DNA of 64,000 bases from Modestobacter sp. VKM Ac-2984. Lineage in GTDB: Bacteria > Actinomycetota > Actinomycetes > Mycobacteriales > Geodermatophilaceae. Of this stretch, positions 46,224-55,909 are shown piece after piece (positions within the stretch are counted from its first letter, which is position 1; each line of letters opens with the position of its first letter). Location of the stretch: NCBI RefSeq assembly GCF_026967985.1, contig NZ_JAPVBJ010000005.1, positions 268,564 to 332,563 on the forward strand, given 5' to 3'. A program made the translations under genes and the position numbers. A model generated the notes under the pieces. It was not told the origin of the DNA. It saw nothing but the letters and a program-made list of their open reading frames with translations, and ran no database searches.

Positions 46224-47222
46224 TCAGCGGTAGGCGATGACGGCGCCGCGCTGGGGGGTCCAGACGATGTTGCCGCCCTGGAACTCCTGCTTGCGGCCGT
46301 CGGGGCTGTCGAACTCGCCTGTGGTCGGGAAGCCCAGGCGGCCGCCTTCGTAGCCCTGGCTGCCCCAGGCGCCGAGGATGGCGCCGTACATCTCGTGGGC
46401 TCCGGTGGCCGCGGACCAGTAGACCGACCCGCCCTCGAACAGGTTCACCGCGCCGGGACGGCCGCCGGTGCGGACCTCGTCGGTCTTGGGGTAGCCGAGC
46501 ACCGACCACTCGGCGCCGACCTTGCTCCAGCGGTCGCGGATGGCGCCGCGGACGGCGTGGGCTCCGGTGGCCTCGGTCCAGTAGATCGCCCCGCCCTGGA
46601 AGAGGTTGTAACGGCCACCGCGAGCGCTGCCTGCCTCGTCGGTGAGGGGCATGCCCAGGTAGCCGCGGTCCTGGCCCAGAGCCCGCCACCGGTCTGCGAT
46701 GGCGCCGATCACCCGGTAGCCGCGGAACACTGCCGGGCTGAACTCCTCGGAGTCAGGAGCGACGTCGATGCTGGCCCCACTGACGAGGGCGTACTGCACT
46801 CGTGCCCAGTCCGGGTTGCCGACGCAGCTCGCGGTGGTCGACATGGCCACGGTGCCGGTGGTGTAAATGTGGAAGTTGGCGGGGCAGTTCGCGATCTCCG
46901 AGCCGTCTTCCCCGGACAGCAGGACGGCGGAGAACTCCCCTTGTGGCTTGTACAGCGTGTAGTCCGCGACCCCGTCGCCGTTCACGTCGAGATCGGCGTA
47001 GAGGTCCGAGTTCCGGAGCACCTCGGCGTCGTACCTGGCGAAGTCGACGGCCGTGACCATCACCTCGGTGTTGTGGTTCAGGTAGTAGCCGGTGATGTCG
47101 TCAGTGTCCCGGGCGGAGTCGTACGCGGGGTCGTTCCACCGCCCCAGGTCGGCGCTCGCGGTGCCGGCCAGCGGCAGGCTGAGCAACAGGCCAGCGACGC
47201 CGGTCGCGACGATCTTCTTCAT
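46224..47222 (-). CDS. Secreted LGFP-repeat protein (copy A)
   Basis: 332 residues: signal peptide (MKKIVATGVAGLLLSLPLAGTASA, split here), an N-terminal domain of about 130 residues with a Ca-binding-like DVNGDGVADY loop and a Cys pair (NCPANF, SCVGNP), then LGFP modules (GYLGMPLTDE, SVLGYPKTDE, GRLGFPTTGE) to the end. LGFP modules attach proteins to the actinobacterial cell wall. ATG at 47222 has ggag 8 nt upstream; the frame is open further 5' but without coding character. Its C-terminal half is almost identical in DNA to the neighbouring copy B, while the N-terminal halves have diverged. No catalytic motif is recognised. Confidence 0.82.
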   Translation of the reverse strand: MKKIVATGVAGLLLSLPLAGTASADLGRWNDPAYDSARDTDDITGYYLNHNTEVMVTAVDFARYDAEVLRNSDLYADLDVNGDGVADYTLYKPQGEFSAVLLSGEDGSEIANCPANFHIYTTGTVAMSTTASCVGNPDWARVQYALVSGASIDVAPDSEEFSPAVFRGYRVIGAIADRWRALGQDRGYLGMPLTDEAGSARGGRYNLFQGGAIYWTEATGAHAVRGAIRDRWSKVGAEWSVLGYPKTDEVRTGGRPGAVNLFEGGSVYWSAATGAHEMYGAILGAWGSQGYEGGRLGFPTTGEFDSPDGRKQEFQGGNIVWTPQRGAVIAYR

Positions 47223-47313
47223 GGGCCGAGCTCCTGTGATCGATGAGTCGCAGCGGGTGATCGGGCGGTTGACGTCGTGGATCTTGCAGCACGAGGCGCG
47301 GCCGCACGGCGCG

Positions 47314-47356
47314 ACGCCCCGCACTGGCCCCTCGAGCGGGGGCCAGTGCGGGGCGT
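47314..47356. terminator. Hairpin terminator between LGFP copies B and A
   Basis: A perfect 17-bp stem (47314-47330 and 47340-47356) with a 9-nt loop (ctcgagcgg). It lies downstream of the copy B stop on the minus strand and upstream of copy A, so each LGFP gene is probably its own transcription unit. Confidence 0.75.
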
Positions 47357-47384
47357 CGTTCGTCGCGTCCCTGCGTGAGCGGGG

Positions 47385-48419
47385 TCAGCGGTAGGCGATG
47401 ACCGCGCCGCGCTGGGGGGTCCAGACGATGTTGCCGCCCTGGAACTCCTGCTTGCGGCCGTCGGGGCTGTCGAACTCACCTGTGGTCGGGAAGCCCAGGC
47501 GGCCGCCTTCGTAGCCCTGGCTGCCCCAGGCGCCGAGGATGGCGCCGTACATCTCGTGGGCTCCGGTGGCCGCGGACCAGTAGACCGACCCGCCCTCGAA
47601 CAGGTTCACCGCGCCGGGACGGCCGCCGGTGCGGACCTCGTCGGTCTTGGGGTAGCCGAGCACCGACCACTCGGCGCCGACCTTGCTCCAGCGGTCGCGG
47701 ATGGCGCCGCGGACGGCGTGGGCTCCGGTGGCCTCGGTCCAGTAGATCGCCCCGCCCTGGAAGAGGTTGTAACGGCCACCGCGGGCGCTGTCGGCCTCGT
47801 CGGTGAGCGGCATGCCCAGGTAGCCGCGGGCGCCACCGAGGGCGTTGTAGCGGTCGGCGATGGCCCCGATGACCGTGTATCCCCGGGACACCGCCGGGCT
47901 GAAGAGCTTCATCCCGGGCGCATAGTCGAACCCGGACTCGGCCGAGACGTAGTTCTTCACCCGGGCCGACACCGGGCTGCCGATGCAGGCAGCGCTCGTG
48001 GACAACGTGACCGCGGTGGCGGTGGTGCCCTGGATGCCGGCCACGTAGGGCTCGATGCTGAAGGCGACCGGGCAGTTGGGCACGACCGGGCCGTACTCGC
48101 CGGAACGCAGGCTGGCCGACTCGCCGCCGGCGGCCTTGTCGAGGACGTAGTCGGTCGCGCCGTCGCCGGTGACGTCCAGGTTCGCCCTGATGGCAGCGCT
48201 CTGCAACAAGGCCCGGTCGTAGGCCGAGACGTAGGCCGTGCTGGAGACGACCTGGCTGTTCAGGGCGAGCGAGTGCTGCACGATGTCGGTCCCGTACCCG
48301 GGGCAGCAGTCGTCGATCGGGTCGCTCCAGGCACCGCTGTCGGCGCTGGCGACGCCGGACAGCGGCAGGCCGAGGAGGAAGGTGGCGGCGCCGGCCACCA
48401 GGATGTTGCGTCGTCTCAC
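47385..48419 (-). CDS. Secreted LGFP-repeat protein (copy B)
   Basis: 344 residues, paralogue of copy A. Signal peptide (about 1-26, ending VASADSG), an N-terminal domain with DVTGDGATDY in the same place as the DVNGDGVADY loop of copy A, paired cysteines (NCPVAF, ACIGSP), and the same run of LGFP modules ending GGNIVWTPQRGAVIAYR. GTG at 48419. The shared loop plus low identity elsewhere in the N-terminal half indicates an old duplication; the near-identical 3' halves indicate later homogenisation. Probably a cell-wall-associated or secreted adhesin-like protein; no enzyme motif. Confidence 0.82.
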   Translation of the reverse strand: MRRRNILVAGAATFLLGLPLSGVASADSGAWSDPIDDCCPGYGTDIVQHSLALNSQVVSSTAYVSAYDRALLQSAAIRANLDVTGDGATDYVLDKAAGGESASLRSGEYGPVVPNCPVAFSIEPYVAGIQGTTATAVTLSTSAACIGSPVSARVKNYVSAESGFDYAPGMKLFSPAVSRGYTVIGAIADRYNALGGARGYLGMPLTDEADSARGGRYNLFQGGAIYWTEATGAHAVRGAIRDRWSKVGAEWSVLGYPKTDEVRTGGRPGAVNLFEGGSVYWSAATGAHEMYGAILGAWGSQGYEGGRLGFPTTGEFDSPDGRKQEFQGGNIVWTPQRGAVIAYR

Positions 48420-48832
48420 GTACGAGCCCCCGTGTCAGTTCTGTCGCCGGGGCCTGCTGGCACCGGCCGCTGGATCCTTCAGCACGGCAGGCCAGGGGGC
48501 AAGCATCGGCAGGGGGACGCACGGGCTGTCACCACACGCCGGCACAGCGCCCACGCGGTGGCCGCGGACACATGTGCTCGGCCGGGCCCGGGCCGGCCGA
48601 TGTAGGGGCGAGACCCTCCCTCACTGGGGCACGTGTGCGTCATCCCGTCAGCCGGTCACTGCGGCGCCGGCGAGCAGACCTGTGGGCTGCCCGGTGTGCA
48701 TGGGCGCAGTCGTGCACCGGTGGGGTGATCACCTGGTCGCCGAGCGCAGGAGCCCGCGCCTGACGCTCGCCGGCCCGGTGGACTCAGCGGACGAGGCGGC
48801 CCCGGCGCCGGGTCGGTGACCGGCGTTGGGGC
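48420..48832. other. 413-nt intergenic region between accA3 and LGFP copy B
   Basis: Holds no convincing gene. A hairpin cgccgg...ccggcg (48806-48825), close to the accA3 stop, may act as its terminator on the minus strand. A GC-rich palindromic run lies around 48579-48599. The promoter of LGFP copy B must lie here (minus strand, near 48430-48480), but no good -10/-35 pair is seen. A plus-strand open frame through it is ordinary high-GC noise. Confidence 0.4.
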
Positions 48833-50587
48833 TCAGCCGGCGGCGTCGGCGATCGTGCAGAGGACGGCGCCGCTGGTCACGCTGGCGCCGACCTCGGCGG
48901 CCAGTCCGGACACCGTGCCGGCCTTGTGCGCCACGATCGGCTGCTCCATCTTCATCGCCTCGAGCACGACCACCAGGTCACCGGCGGCGACGGTGGCACC
49001 GTCCGCTACGGCGACCTTGACGATCGTGCCCTGCATCGGTGCGGTGAGGGAGTCGCCGGAGGCGGCCGACCCGCCGCCGCCGCTGCGCTTGCGCGGCTTG
49101 GCCGCACCGGCGGCCGGTGCCGCCCCGCCTGCGGCCAGCCCGGCGGGCAGCGACACCTCCAGGCGGCGGCCACCGACCTCCACCACGACGGTCTGCCGCG
49201 GCTCGGCCGCGTCGGTCTCCGCCGCGGGGCCGTACGGCTGGACCTGGTTGTCCCACTCGGTCTCGATCCAGCGGGTGTGCACCGTGAACGGCTCGCTGGT
49301 GAACGCCGGGTCGGCGACGACCGCTCGGTGGAACGGGACGACGGTCGGCATGCCCTCGACGACCAGTTCCGCCAGCGCACGGCGGGCCCGCTGGAGGGCC
49401 TCCGCGCGGGTGGCGCCGGTGACGATGAGCTTGGCCAGCATCGAGTCGAACGCACCGGCCACCTCACCGCCGGTCTCGACCCCGGAGTCCCAGCGCACGC
49501 CCGGACCCTGCGGGACCTCCAGCCGGGTCACCGGTCCGGGGGCGGGCATGAAGTTGCGGCCGGCGTCCTCGGCGTTGATCCGGAACTCGAAGCTGTGCCC
49601 GCGCGGGGTGGGGTCCTCGGTGATCTCCAGCGGCAGGCCCTCGGCGATCCGGAACTGCTGGCGGACCAGGTCGATCCCCGAGGTCTCCTCGCTGACCGGG
49701 TGCTCGACCTGCAGCCGGGTGTTGACCTCCAGGAAGGAGATCGAACCGTCGGTGCCAACCAGGTACTCGACGGTCCCGGCGCCGACGTAGCCGGCCTCGG
49801 CGCAGATGGCCTTGGCCGAGGAGTGGATCCGCTCCCGCTGGTCGTCGGTGAGGAACGGCGCGGGGGCCTCCTCGACGAGCTTCTGGTTGCGCCGCTGCAG
49901 CGAGCAGTCCCGGGTGCCGACGACGACCACCGTGCCGTGCGTGTCGGCGAGCACCTGGGCCTCCACGTGCCGGGGCTTGTCCAGGAAGCGTTCGACGAAG
50001 CACTCGCCGCGCCCGAACGCCGAGACGGCCTCGCGCACCGCGGAGTCGAACAGCTCGGGGATCTCCTCGAGGGTGCGGGCGACCTTGAGGCCGCGACCGC
50101 CGCCGCCGAAGGCGGCCTTGATGGCCACCGGCAGCCCGTGCTCCCGGGCGAAGGCGACCACCTCGTCGGCGTTCGCCACCGGGTCCTTGGTGCCGGGCAC
50201 CAGCGGGGCGCCGGCGCGGGTGGCGATGTGCCGGGCGGCGACCTTGTCGCCGAGGTCGATGATCGCCTGCGGGGACGGGCCGATCCACGTGAGGCCGGCG
50301 TCGATCACGGCCTGGGCGAAGTCGGCGTTCTCCGACAGGAAGCCGTAGCCGGGGTGCACGGCGTCGGCGCCGGACTCCCGCGCCGCGGCGAGGACCTTGT
50401 CGATCACCAGGTAGGAGTCACCGGGAGTGCTGCCCCCGAGGGCGAAGGCCTCGTCGGCGGCGCGCACGTGCAGCGCGTCCCGATCCGGGTCGGCGTACAC
50501 GGCGACGCTGGAGAGCCCGGCGTCCCGGCAGGCGCGCGCCACCCGCACCGCGATCTCACCGCGGTTGGCGATCAGGACCTTCTGCAC
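48833..50587 (-). CDS. accA3: Acetyl/propionyl-CoA carboxylase alpha subunit (biotin carboxylase + BCCP)
   Basis: 584-residue fusion of biotin carboxylase and biotin carrier. [14 protein letters not shown] starts the BC domain; ATP-grasp glycine loop [23 protein letters not shown] and the ETGGEV segment follow. The C-terminal BCCP carries the biotinyl lysine in EAMKMEQP (K546). GTG at 50587 has an aagggagaa ribosome-binding site. It is the last gene of the minus-strand operon accD5-accE-maf-accA3, the same order as in M. tuberculosis apart from an absent sseA. It serves several carboxyltransferase partners in that genus. Confidence 0.94.
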   Translation of the reverse strand: MQKVLIANRGEIAVRVARACRDAGLSSVAVYADPDRDALHVRAADEAFALGGSTPGDSYLVIDKVLAAARESGADAVHPGYGFLSENADFAQAVIDAGLTWIGPSPQAIIDLGDKVAARHIATRAGAPLVPGTKDPVANADEVVAFAREHGLPVAIKAAFGGGGRGLKVARTLEEIPELFDSAVREAVSAFGRGECFVERFLDKPRHVEAQVLADTHGTVVVVGTRDCSLQRRNQKLVEEAPAPFLTDDQRERIHSSAKAICAEAGYVGAGTVEYLVGTDGSISFLEVNTRLQVEHPVSEETSGIDLVRQQFRIAEGLPLEITEDPTPRGHSFEFRINAEDAGRNFMPAPGPVTRLEVPQGPGVRWDSGVETGGEVAGAFDSMLAKLIVTGATRAEALQRARRALAELVVEGMPTVVPFHRAVVADPAFTSEPFTVHTRWIETEWDNQVQPYGPAAETDAAEPRQTVVVEVGGRRLEVSLPAGLAAGGAAPAAGAAKPRKRSGGGGSAASGDSLTAPMQGTIVKVAVADGATVAAGDLVVVLEAMKMEQPIVAHKAGTVSGLAAEVGASVTSGAVLCTIADAAG

Positions 50588-50637
50588 GTTGGTTCTCCCT
50601 TGAGAGGCGGGGGCGGGCTGAGCGGCGCCGAGCGCGG

Positions 50638-51240
50638 TCAGCGTCGCCAGAGGTCGGTGATCGCCAGGCCGAGCTTGGCGAGCTGGGTGCGCAGCAGCGG
50701 CAGCGAGAGGCCGAGCACGGCGGACGGGTCGCCCTCGATCCGGCGCACGAATGGGGCACCCAGCCCGTCGAGGGTGAAGGCGCCGGCCACCCCCAGCGGC
50801 TCGCCGGTGGCGAGGTAGGCCTCCAGCTCCTCCGGCGTCGGCGTGGCGAAGTGGACCACGGTGGACGAGACGCCGACGTCCCGCTGGGCCACGCCGCCGT
50901 CCCGTACGTCGAAGACCGCCTGGCCGGTGTGCAGGACGCCGCTGCGCCCGCCCATCCGCTGCCAGCGGGCCCGCGCGTCGGCGGTGTCGGACGGCTTGCC
51001 GAGCGCCTGGCCGCGGAACTCGAGCACCGAGTCGGCGCCGATCACCAGCGCGTCGGTCTGGTCCTTGGCGACTGCGGCGGCCTTGGCGGCGGCGAGCAGG
51101 GCGACCAGCTCACCGACCCGGGGCGCGGTCACCGCCGTCTCGTCGACGCCGCTGACCACCACCTCCGGGTTCAGCCCAGCCTGGCGCATCAGCTGCAGGC
51201 GAGCCGGGGACTGCGAGGCGAGCACGAGACGCCGGGTCAT
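50638..51240 (-). CDS. maf: Maf-like nucleotide pyrophosphatase
   Basis: 200-residue house-cleaning nucleoside triphosphate pyrophosphatase (dTTP/UTP or modified nucleotide hydrolysis, septum-related phenotype in some bacteria). The N-terminal signature [14 protein letters not shown] (5-18), [24 protein letters not shown] and the [27 protein letters not shown] end are present. ATG overlaps the accE stop by 4 nt, so it is embedded in the carboxylase operon. Confidence 0.92.
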   Translation of the reverse strand: MTRRLVLASQSPARLQLMRQAGLNPEVVVSGVDETAVTAPRVGELVALLAAAKAAAVAKDQTDALVIGADSVLEFRGQALGKPSDTADARARWQRMGGRSGVLHTGQAVFDVRDGGVAQRDVGVSSTVVHFATPTPEELEAYLATGEPLGVAGAFTLDGLGAPFVRRIEGDPSAVLGLSLPLLRTQLAKLGLAITDLWRR

Positions 51241-51455
51241 GACGCCCGCCCCGAGGCGCGCCAGCCACCGGGGCCGGCCAGCAGCGGCCGGCGCAGCACG
51301 TCGGCCCGCTCGGCCCAGGCCCCGACCGGGGTGGGACGCCGACGGGGGCGGCGCTGGGACAGGGCTGCGACGACGACGGTCAGCGCGGCGAGCTCCTCGG
51401 CACTCGGCTCGCCGCGGACCACCTGCAGCAGTGGGGGCTGGATCTGTTCGGTCAT
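51237..51455 (-). CDS. accE: Acyl-CoA carboxylase epsilon subunit
   Basis: 72-residue small subunit that stabilises AccA3-AccD5 complexes in actinobacteria. It has the family core VVRGEPSAEELAALTVVVAALS followed by a basic/proline linker and AWAERADVLRRPLLAGPGGWRASGR. ATG overlaps the accD5 stop, and its own stop overlaps the maf start (ATGA both times). It is small enough to be missed by automatic annotation, but context and sequence are clear. Confidence 0.9.
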   Translation of the reverse strand: MTEQIQPPLLQVVRGEPSAEELAALTVVVAALSQRRPRRRPTPVGAWAERADVLRRPLLAGPGGWRASGRAS

Positions 51456-53083
51456 CAGAGTGGGATGTTCCCGTGCTTCTTGGCGGGCAGGGTCTGTCGC
51501 TTGTTGGCCAGCAGCCGCAGCGCCCGGACGACGTGGACGCGGGTGTGCGACGGCGGGATCACCGCGTCGACGTACCCGCGGTCGGCGGCGATGTAGGGGT
51601 TGGCGAGCGTGTCCTCGTAGTCGGTGACCAGCTCGGCGCGCAGCGACTCGGGGTCCTCGGCCGCGGCGAGCTCCTTGCGGTAGAGGATGCCGACGGCGCC
51701 CTGGGCTCCGATCACCGCGATCTGGGCGGTCGGCCAGGCCAGGTTGACGTCGGCGCCGAGGTGCTTGGAGCCCATCACGTCGTACGCGCCGCCGTAGGCC
51801 TTGCGGGTGATCACGGTGATCTTCGGGACGGTGGCCTCGGCGTAGGCGTAGATCAGCTTGGCGCCCCGGCGGATGATCCCGTCCCACTCCTGCGAGGTGC
51901 CGGGCAGGAAGCCGGGGACGTCGACGAAGGTCAGCACCGGGATGTTGAAGGCGTCGCAGGTGCGCACGAAGCGCGCGGCCTTCTCGCTGGCGTCGATGTC
52001 CAGCGTGCCGGCGAGCTGGGTGGGCTGGTTGGCCACCACGCCGACCGGGCGGCCCTCGACCCGGCCGAAGCCGATCAGGATGTTCGGCCCCCACAGCGCC
52101 TGGACCTCGAGGAACTCGCCGTCGTCCAGCACGTGCTCGATGACGGTGTGCATGTCGTAGGGCGTGTTCGGCGAGTCCGGGATGAAGGTGTCCAGCTCGC
52201 GGTCGTCGTCGGTGAGCGCCTCGGGGAGGGCGATCTCGACCGGCGGGACCTCGATCGCCGGGAGCGGGTCGAGGTTGTTGCTGGGCAGGTGCGACAGCAG
52301 GGCCTTCACGTAGTCCAGCGCATCGGCCTCGTCCTCGGCCAGGTAGTGCGCGACGCCGGACTTGGTGTTGTGGGTGCGGGCGCCGCCGAGCTCCTCCAGC
52401 GTCACGTCCTCCCCGGTCACCGTCTTCACCACGTCCGGGCCGGTGATGAACATCTGGCTGGTCTTGTCGACCATGACGATGAAGTCGGTCAGCGCGGGGG
52501 AGTAGACGTGGCCGCCGGCGGCGGCCCCCATCACCAGGGAGATCTGCGGGATCACGCCCGAGGCGTGCACGTTGCGCCGGAAGATCTCGGCGTAGAGGCC
52601 GAGGGAGACCACGCCCTCCTGGATCCGGGCGCCACCGCCCTCGTTGATCCCGATGACCGGGCAGCCGTTGCGCATGGCCAGGTCCAGCACCTTGACGATC
52701 TTCTCGCCGTAGACCTCGCCGAGGCTGCCGCCGAACACGGTGACGTCCTGGGAGAAGACGCAGACCGGCCGGCCGTCGACCGTGCCGTAGCCGGTCACGA
52801 CGCCGTCCCCGAACGGGCGCTTGGCGTCCATCCCGAAGTTGGTGGACCGGTGCCGGGCGAACTCGTCGAGCTCGGTGAACGAGCCCGGGTCCAGCAGCGC
52901 CTCGATCCGCTCCCGGGCGGTCATCTTCCCGGCGGCGTGCTGCTTGTCGACTGCGCGCTGCGACCCGGCGTGCGTCGCCTCCTCCACCCGCCGCTCGAAG
53001 TCGGCCAGCTTGCCGGCGGTGGTGTGCAGGTCGAGGTCGGCAGGGACGGGTTCTCCCGCGCTCTCCAGTTCGGCGGCACTCAC
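51455..53083 (-). CDS. accD5: Propionyl/acetyl-CoA carboxylase beta subunit (carboxyltransferase)
   Basis: 542-residue carboxyltransferase. N-terminal crotonase half: [23 protein letters not shown] (split), [50 protein letters not shown]-terminal half: [49 protein letters not shown]. It transfers carboxyl from biotin to propionyl- or acetyl-CoA. GTG at 53083 starts the operon and lies 8 nt from TACGCT (53092-53097, minus strand), whose bases overlap the birA -10. The 20-nt gap to birA leaves no room for separate promoters. Confidence 0.94.
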   Translation of the reverse strand: MSAAELESAGEPVPADLDLHTTAGKLADFERRVEEATHAGSQRAVDKQHAAGKMTARERIEALLDPGSFTELDEFARHRSTNFGMDAKRPFGDGVVTGYGTVDGRPVCVFSQDVTVFGGSLGEVYGEKIVKVLDLAMRNGCPVIGINEGGGARIQEGVVSLGLYAEIFRRNVHASGVIPQISLVMGAAAGGHVYSPALTDFIVMVDKTSQMFITGPDVVKTVTGEDVTLEELGGARTHNTKSGVAHYLAEDEADALDYVKALLSHLPSNNLDPLPAIEVPPVEIALPEALTDDDRELDTFIPDSPNTPYDMHTVIEHVLDDGEFLEVQALWGPNILIGFGRVEGRPVGVVANQPTQLAGTLDIDASEKAARFVRTCDAFNIPVLTFVDVPGFLPGTSQEWDGIIRRGAKLIYAYAEATVPKITVITRKAYGGAYDVMGSKHLGADVNLAWPTAQIAVIGAQGAVGILYRKELAAAEDPESLRAELVTDYEDTLANPYIAADRGYVDAVIPPSHTRVHVVRALRLLANKRQTLPAKKHGNIPL

Positions 53084-53103
53084 AGCGCCGTAGCGTAGGT
53101 GAC
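53084..53103. promoter_or_regulatory. Overlapping divergent -10 elements between accD5 and birA
   Basis: The 20-nt gap contains tagcgta at 53091-53097. Read on the plus strand TAGCGT (53091-53096) is 7 nt before the birA GTG; on the minus strand TACGCT (53097-53092) is 8 nt before the accD5 GTG. Both genes would be leaderless and their polymerase sites mutually exclusive. Confidence 0.65.
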
Positions 53104-53943
53104 GTGCCCGACAGCCCCCGCACCGCAGCTCCTCCCACCGACCGGCCGGGCCTCGACGCGGCCGCGCTGACCGCCGCCCTCACCCCTGGCAGCAGCCTGT
53201 GGCGGGCGGTGGAGGTGGTCGAGGCGATCGGGTCGACGAACGCCGAGCTGGTCGCCCGGGCGACCGACGGCGCGACCGAGGGACTGGTCCTGGTGGCCGA
53301 GCACCAGGTGGCCGGCCGGGGGCGGCTGGACCGCACCTGGACCTCGCCGCCGCGGGCCGGCCTGACGGTCTCGGTGCTGCTGCGCCCCGACGTCCCCGCG
53401 GCCCGGCGCGCCTGGCTCTCGCTGCTGACCGGGGTGGCGCTGGCCGAGGCGGTCGGAGAGGTCGCGGGCGTCCGCACCTCGCTGAAGTGGCCCAACGACC
53501 TGCTCGCCGCCGACGGCCGGAAGCTGGCCGGCATCCTGGCCGAGAGCTCGGGCACCGCCGTGGTCGTGGGGGTCGGCCTCAACGTCTCGACCCGCGCCGA
53601 CGAGCTCCCCGACACCGGCACCTCGCTGGAGCTGGTGCGGGGGGGACCGGTCGACCGGGCCGCCGTGCTGCTGGCCTTCCTGCGGGGGCTGGAGCGGCGC
53701 CACGCCCGCTGGTCGCAGGTGCTCGGCGACCCGGTCTCCTCCGGCCTCGCCCAGGACTACCTGGCCTGGTGCAGCACGGTCGGGTCCGCCGTCACCGTGA
53801 CGATGCCCGACGGCTCGGCCCTCGACGGGGTCGCCGAGGCAGTGGACTGGGACGGCCGGCTCGTCGTCCGCACCGACGCCGGGGTCCTGGAGCTCGCCTC
53901 CGGCGACGTGCGACACGTGCGGCCGAGCACATCGCGACCCTGA
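53104..53943 (+). CDS. birA: Biotin--[acetyl-CoA-carboxylase] ligase
   Basis: 279-residue biotin protein ligase that activates biotin with ATP and attaches it to the AccA3 carrier lysine. It has the catalytic loop GRGRLDRTW, biotin-binding [13 protein letters not shown] and KLAGILAES, and a C-terminal SH3-like domain. No N-terminal helix-turn-helix is present, so it is not a DNA-binding repressor of the E. coli type. It is divergent from accD5. Confidence 0.94.
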   Translation: MPDSPRTAAPPTDRPGLDAAALTAALTPGSSLWRAVEVVEAIGSTNAELVARATDGATEGLVLVAEHQVAGRGRLDRTWTSPPRAGLTVSVLLRPDVPAARRAWLSLLTGVALAEAVGEVAGVRTSLKWPNDLLAADGRKLAGILAESSGTAVVVGVGLNVSTRADELPDTGTSLELVRGGPVDRAAVLLAFLRGLERRHARWSQVLGDPVSSGLAQDYLAWCSTVGSAVTVTMPDGSALDGVAEAVDWDGRLVVRTDAGVLELASGDVRHVRPSTSRP

Positions 53944-54095
53944 CGGGCCGCAACGCCGCCAGGGGAGTGTCCTGGCGGCGCTGAGCCGTTTCCCGTGCCA
54001 CGTCGGAAGACCCTCCGGGCCCTCGCGCCGCGACACCGCCGACTCCGTCGTCGTGGCCGGTGACGGCGCGCAGCCGGGTAGGTCATCCTGGCGGC

Positions 54096-54659
54096 GTGGC
54101 CTACCCCGACAAGGTGCTCGGTGCCGATGAAGAGGTCGAGCGCCACCTGCACCCGCACTGGCTGACCGTCTTCTGGCCGATCGTGGCGTTCCTGGCGCTG
54201 GTCGGCCTGGCCTCCTTCGGCGCGGCGATCGTGCCGGCAGGCGATCAGCAGGGGCTGTGGCGGCTGGTCGTCGTCGGGGTCGCCGCCGTCCTCGCGGTGT
54301 TCCTGGTGCTCATCCCGCTGCTGCGCTGGCGCACCACGCACTACGTGATCACCACCCACCGGCTGCTGTACCGGGTCGGCATCCTGTCCCGGCACGGCCG
54401 GGACATCGGCCTGTCCCGGATCACCGACGTCTCCTACCGGCAGACCCTGTGGGAGCGGCTGGTCAACTCCGGCACCGTCTCGATCGAGACGGCGGGGGAG
54501 GGCGGCCCGACCGTGTTCCGTGCCGTCCCCGACAGCGAGGGGGTGCAGCAGCTGCTCAACCAGCTCGTCGAGGAGGACGCCGACCGGCGGGCGCGGGAGA
54601 GCGCCGCCTACCTGGGCGAGCACCACCGCGGTGACACGCACCCGACCGAGCAGTTCTGA
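54096..54659 (+). CDS. PH domain (YdbS/bPH2-like) membrane protein
   Basis: 187 residues starting MAYPDKVLGADEEVERHLHPHW, with two transmembrane helices (about 24-45 and 56-77) and then a bacterial PH domain: RWRTTHYVITTHRLLYRVGILSRHGRDIGLSRITDVSYRQ. GTG at 54096 is preferred because the conserved hydrophilic lead then starts directly; an upstream GTG (54060) adds non-conserved residues. Follows birA as in mycobacteria (recalled Rv3278c). Function unknown. Confidence 0.85.
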   Translation: MAYPDKVLGADEEVERHLHPHWLTVFWPIVAFLALVGLASFGAAIVPAGDQQGLWRLVVVGVAAVLAVFLVLIPLLRWRTTHYVITTHRLLYRVGILSRHGRDIGLSRITDVSYRQTLWERLVNSGTVSIETAGEGGPTVFRAVPDSEGVQQLLNQLVEEDADRRARESAAYLGEHHRGDTHPTEQF

Positions 54660-54760
54660 GCCCGCACCAGCTCTCCCCACCTGCCCCACGGGTCTGCCGG
54701 ACCGGTCCGTCACGGCGTGCCTGGACGGTTCTGTCGGAGGGGCCACCTAACGTCCCGGGC

Positions 54761-55909
54761 ATGCGGCTGCTGCACACCTCCGACTGGCACATCGGCCGCT
54801 CCCTGCACGGCACCGACCTGCTCGCCGAACAGGAACAGGTGCTCGGCGGGCTGGCCGACGTCGTGCGGGCGGAGTCCGTCGACGTGGTCCTCGTCGCCGG
54901 GGACGTCTACGACCGCGCCGTTCCCTCGGCCGATGCCACCGGGGTGCTCGACCGGGTGCTGATGCGGCTGCGCAGCGCAGGCGCCCAGGTGGTCCTCACC
55001 CCGGGCAATCACGACTCGGCCCGCCGGCTGGGCTTCGGCGCGGGGCTGATGGCCCGGTCCGGGGTGCACGTCCGGGCAGTGACCCCGACGCTCGACGAGC
55101 CGGTGCTGCTGAGCGACCAGCACGGTGACGTCGCGGTGTACGGGCTGCCCTACCTCGAGCCGGAGGTGGCCCGCCACGAGCTGGGGCTGCCCGACGCCCG
55201 TGGCCACGAGGCGGTCGTGGGTGCGGCGATGGACCGGGTCCGGGCCGACCTGTTCCTCCGTCCGGGCACCCGGTCGGTGGTGCTCGCGCACGCCTTCGTC
55301 GGTGGCGGGCTCCCCAGCGAGAGCGAGCGGGACATCTGCGTCGGCGGGGTCGACCTGGTCTCCGCCGCGGTCTTCGACGGGGTCGACTACGTCGCCCTGG
55401 GGCACCTGCACCGGCCCCAGTCGCTCAGCGACCGGATCCGCTACAGCGGCTCGCCGCTCGCCTACTCCTTCGGCGAGGCCGGCCAGCAGAAGCAGGCCTG
55501 GCTCGTCGACCTGGACGCCCGCGGGCTGTCGGAGGTGCGGCCCGTCCCGCTCCCGGCGCCGCGCCAGCTGACCGTGCTGCGCGGCGAGCTCGGCGCGCTG
55601 CTCGCCGATCCGGAGCTGGAGGCGGTGACCGACCACTTCGTCTCCGCCCAGCTGACCGACGCGGTCCGGCCGGCCGACCCGATGCGCCAGCTGCAGGGCC
55701 GGTTCGCGCACGCGGTGCACCTGGAGTGGGCCGGCACGGGCACCGCCGGCGACCAGCGCAGCTACACCGAGCGGCTGGCCGGCCGCAGCGACCTGGAGGT
55801 CGCCGGTGAGTTCGTCGCCCACGTCCGCGCGGTGGCCGCCACCCCGGCCGAGCTCGAGCTGCTGGGCCGTGCGCTGGCTGCGGCGGCGCACGAGGAGTCG
55901 CTGGCATGA
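54761..55909 (+). CDS. sbcD: Exonuclease SbcD (Mre11-like nuclease subunit)
   Basis: 382-residue metallophosphoesterase nuclease of the SbcCD complex that cleaves hairpins and processes double-strand ends. Metal-binding motifs DWHIG (D8, H10), GDVYD (47-51), GNHDS and the late HAF and GHLHRPQ histidines are visible. ATG at 54761 lies 7 nt after TAACGT (54748-54753). It overlaps sbcC by 4 nt (ATGA). Confidence 0.93.
   Translation: MRLLHTSDWHIGRSLHGTDLLAEQEQVLGGLADVVRAESVDVVLVAGDVYDRAVPSADATGVLDRVLMRLRSAGAQVVLTPGNHDSARRLGFGAGLMARSGVHVRAVTPTLDEPVLLSDQHGDVAVYGLPYLEPEVARHELGLPDARGHEAVVGAAMDRVRADLFLRPGTRSVVLAHAFVGGGLPSESERDICVGGVDLVSAAVFDGVDYVALGHLHRPQSLSDRIRYSGSPLAYSFGEAGQQKQAWLVDLDARGLSEVRPVPLPAPRQLTVLRGELGALLADPELEAVTDHFVSAQLTDAVRPADPMRQLQGRFAHAVHLEWAGTGTAGDQRSYTERLAGRSDLEVAGEFVAHVRAVAATPAELELLGRALAAAAHEESLA

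Noticed and set aside
48238-48819. Plus-strand open frame across the accA3/LGFP intergenic region
   Set aside because: No ribosome-binding site, no family resemblance, and half of it is antisense to the LGFP copy B signal region.
48926-50818. Open frame antisense to accA3
   Set aside because: accA3 is unmistakable, and the antisense translation shows no domain.
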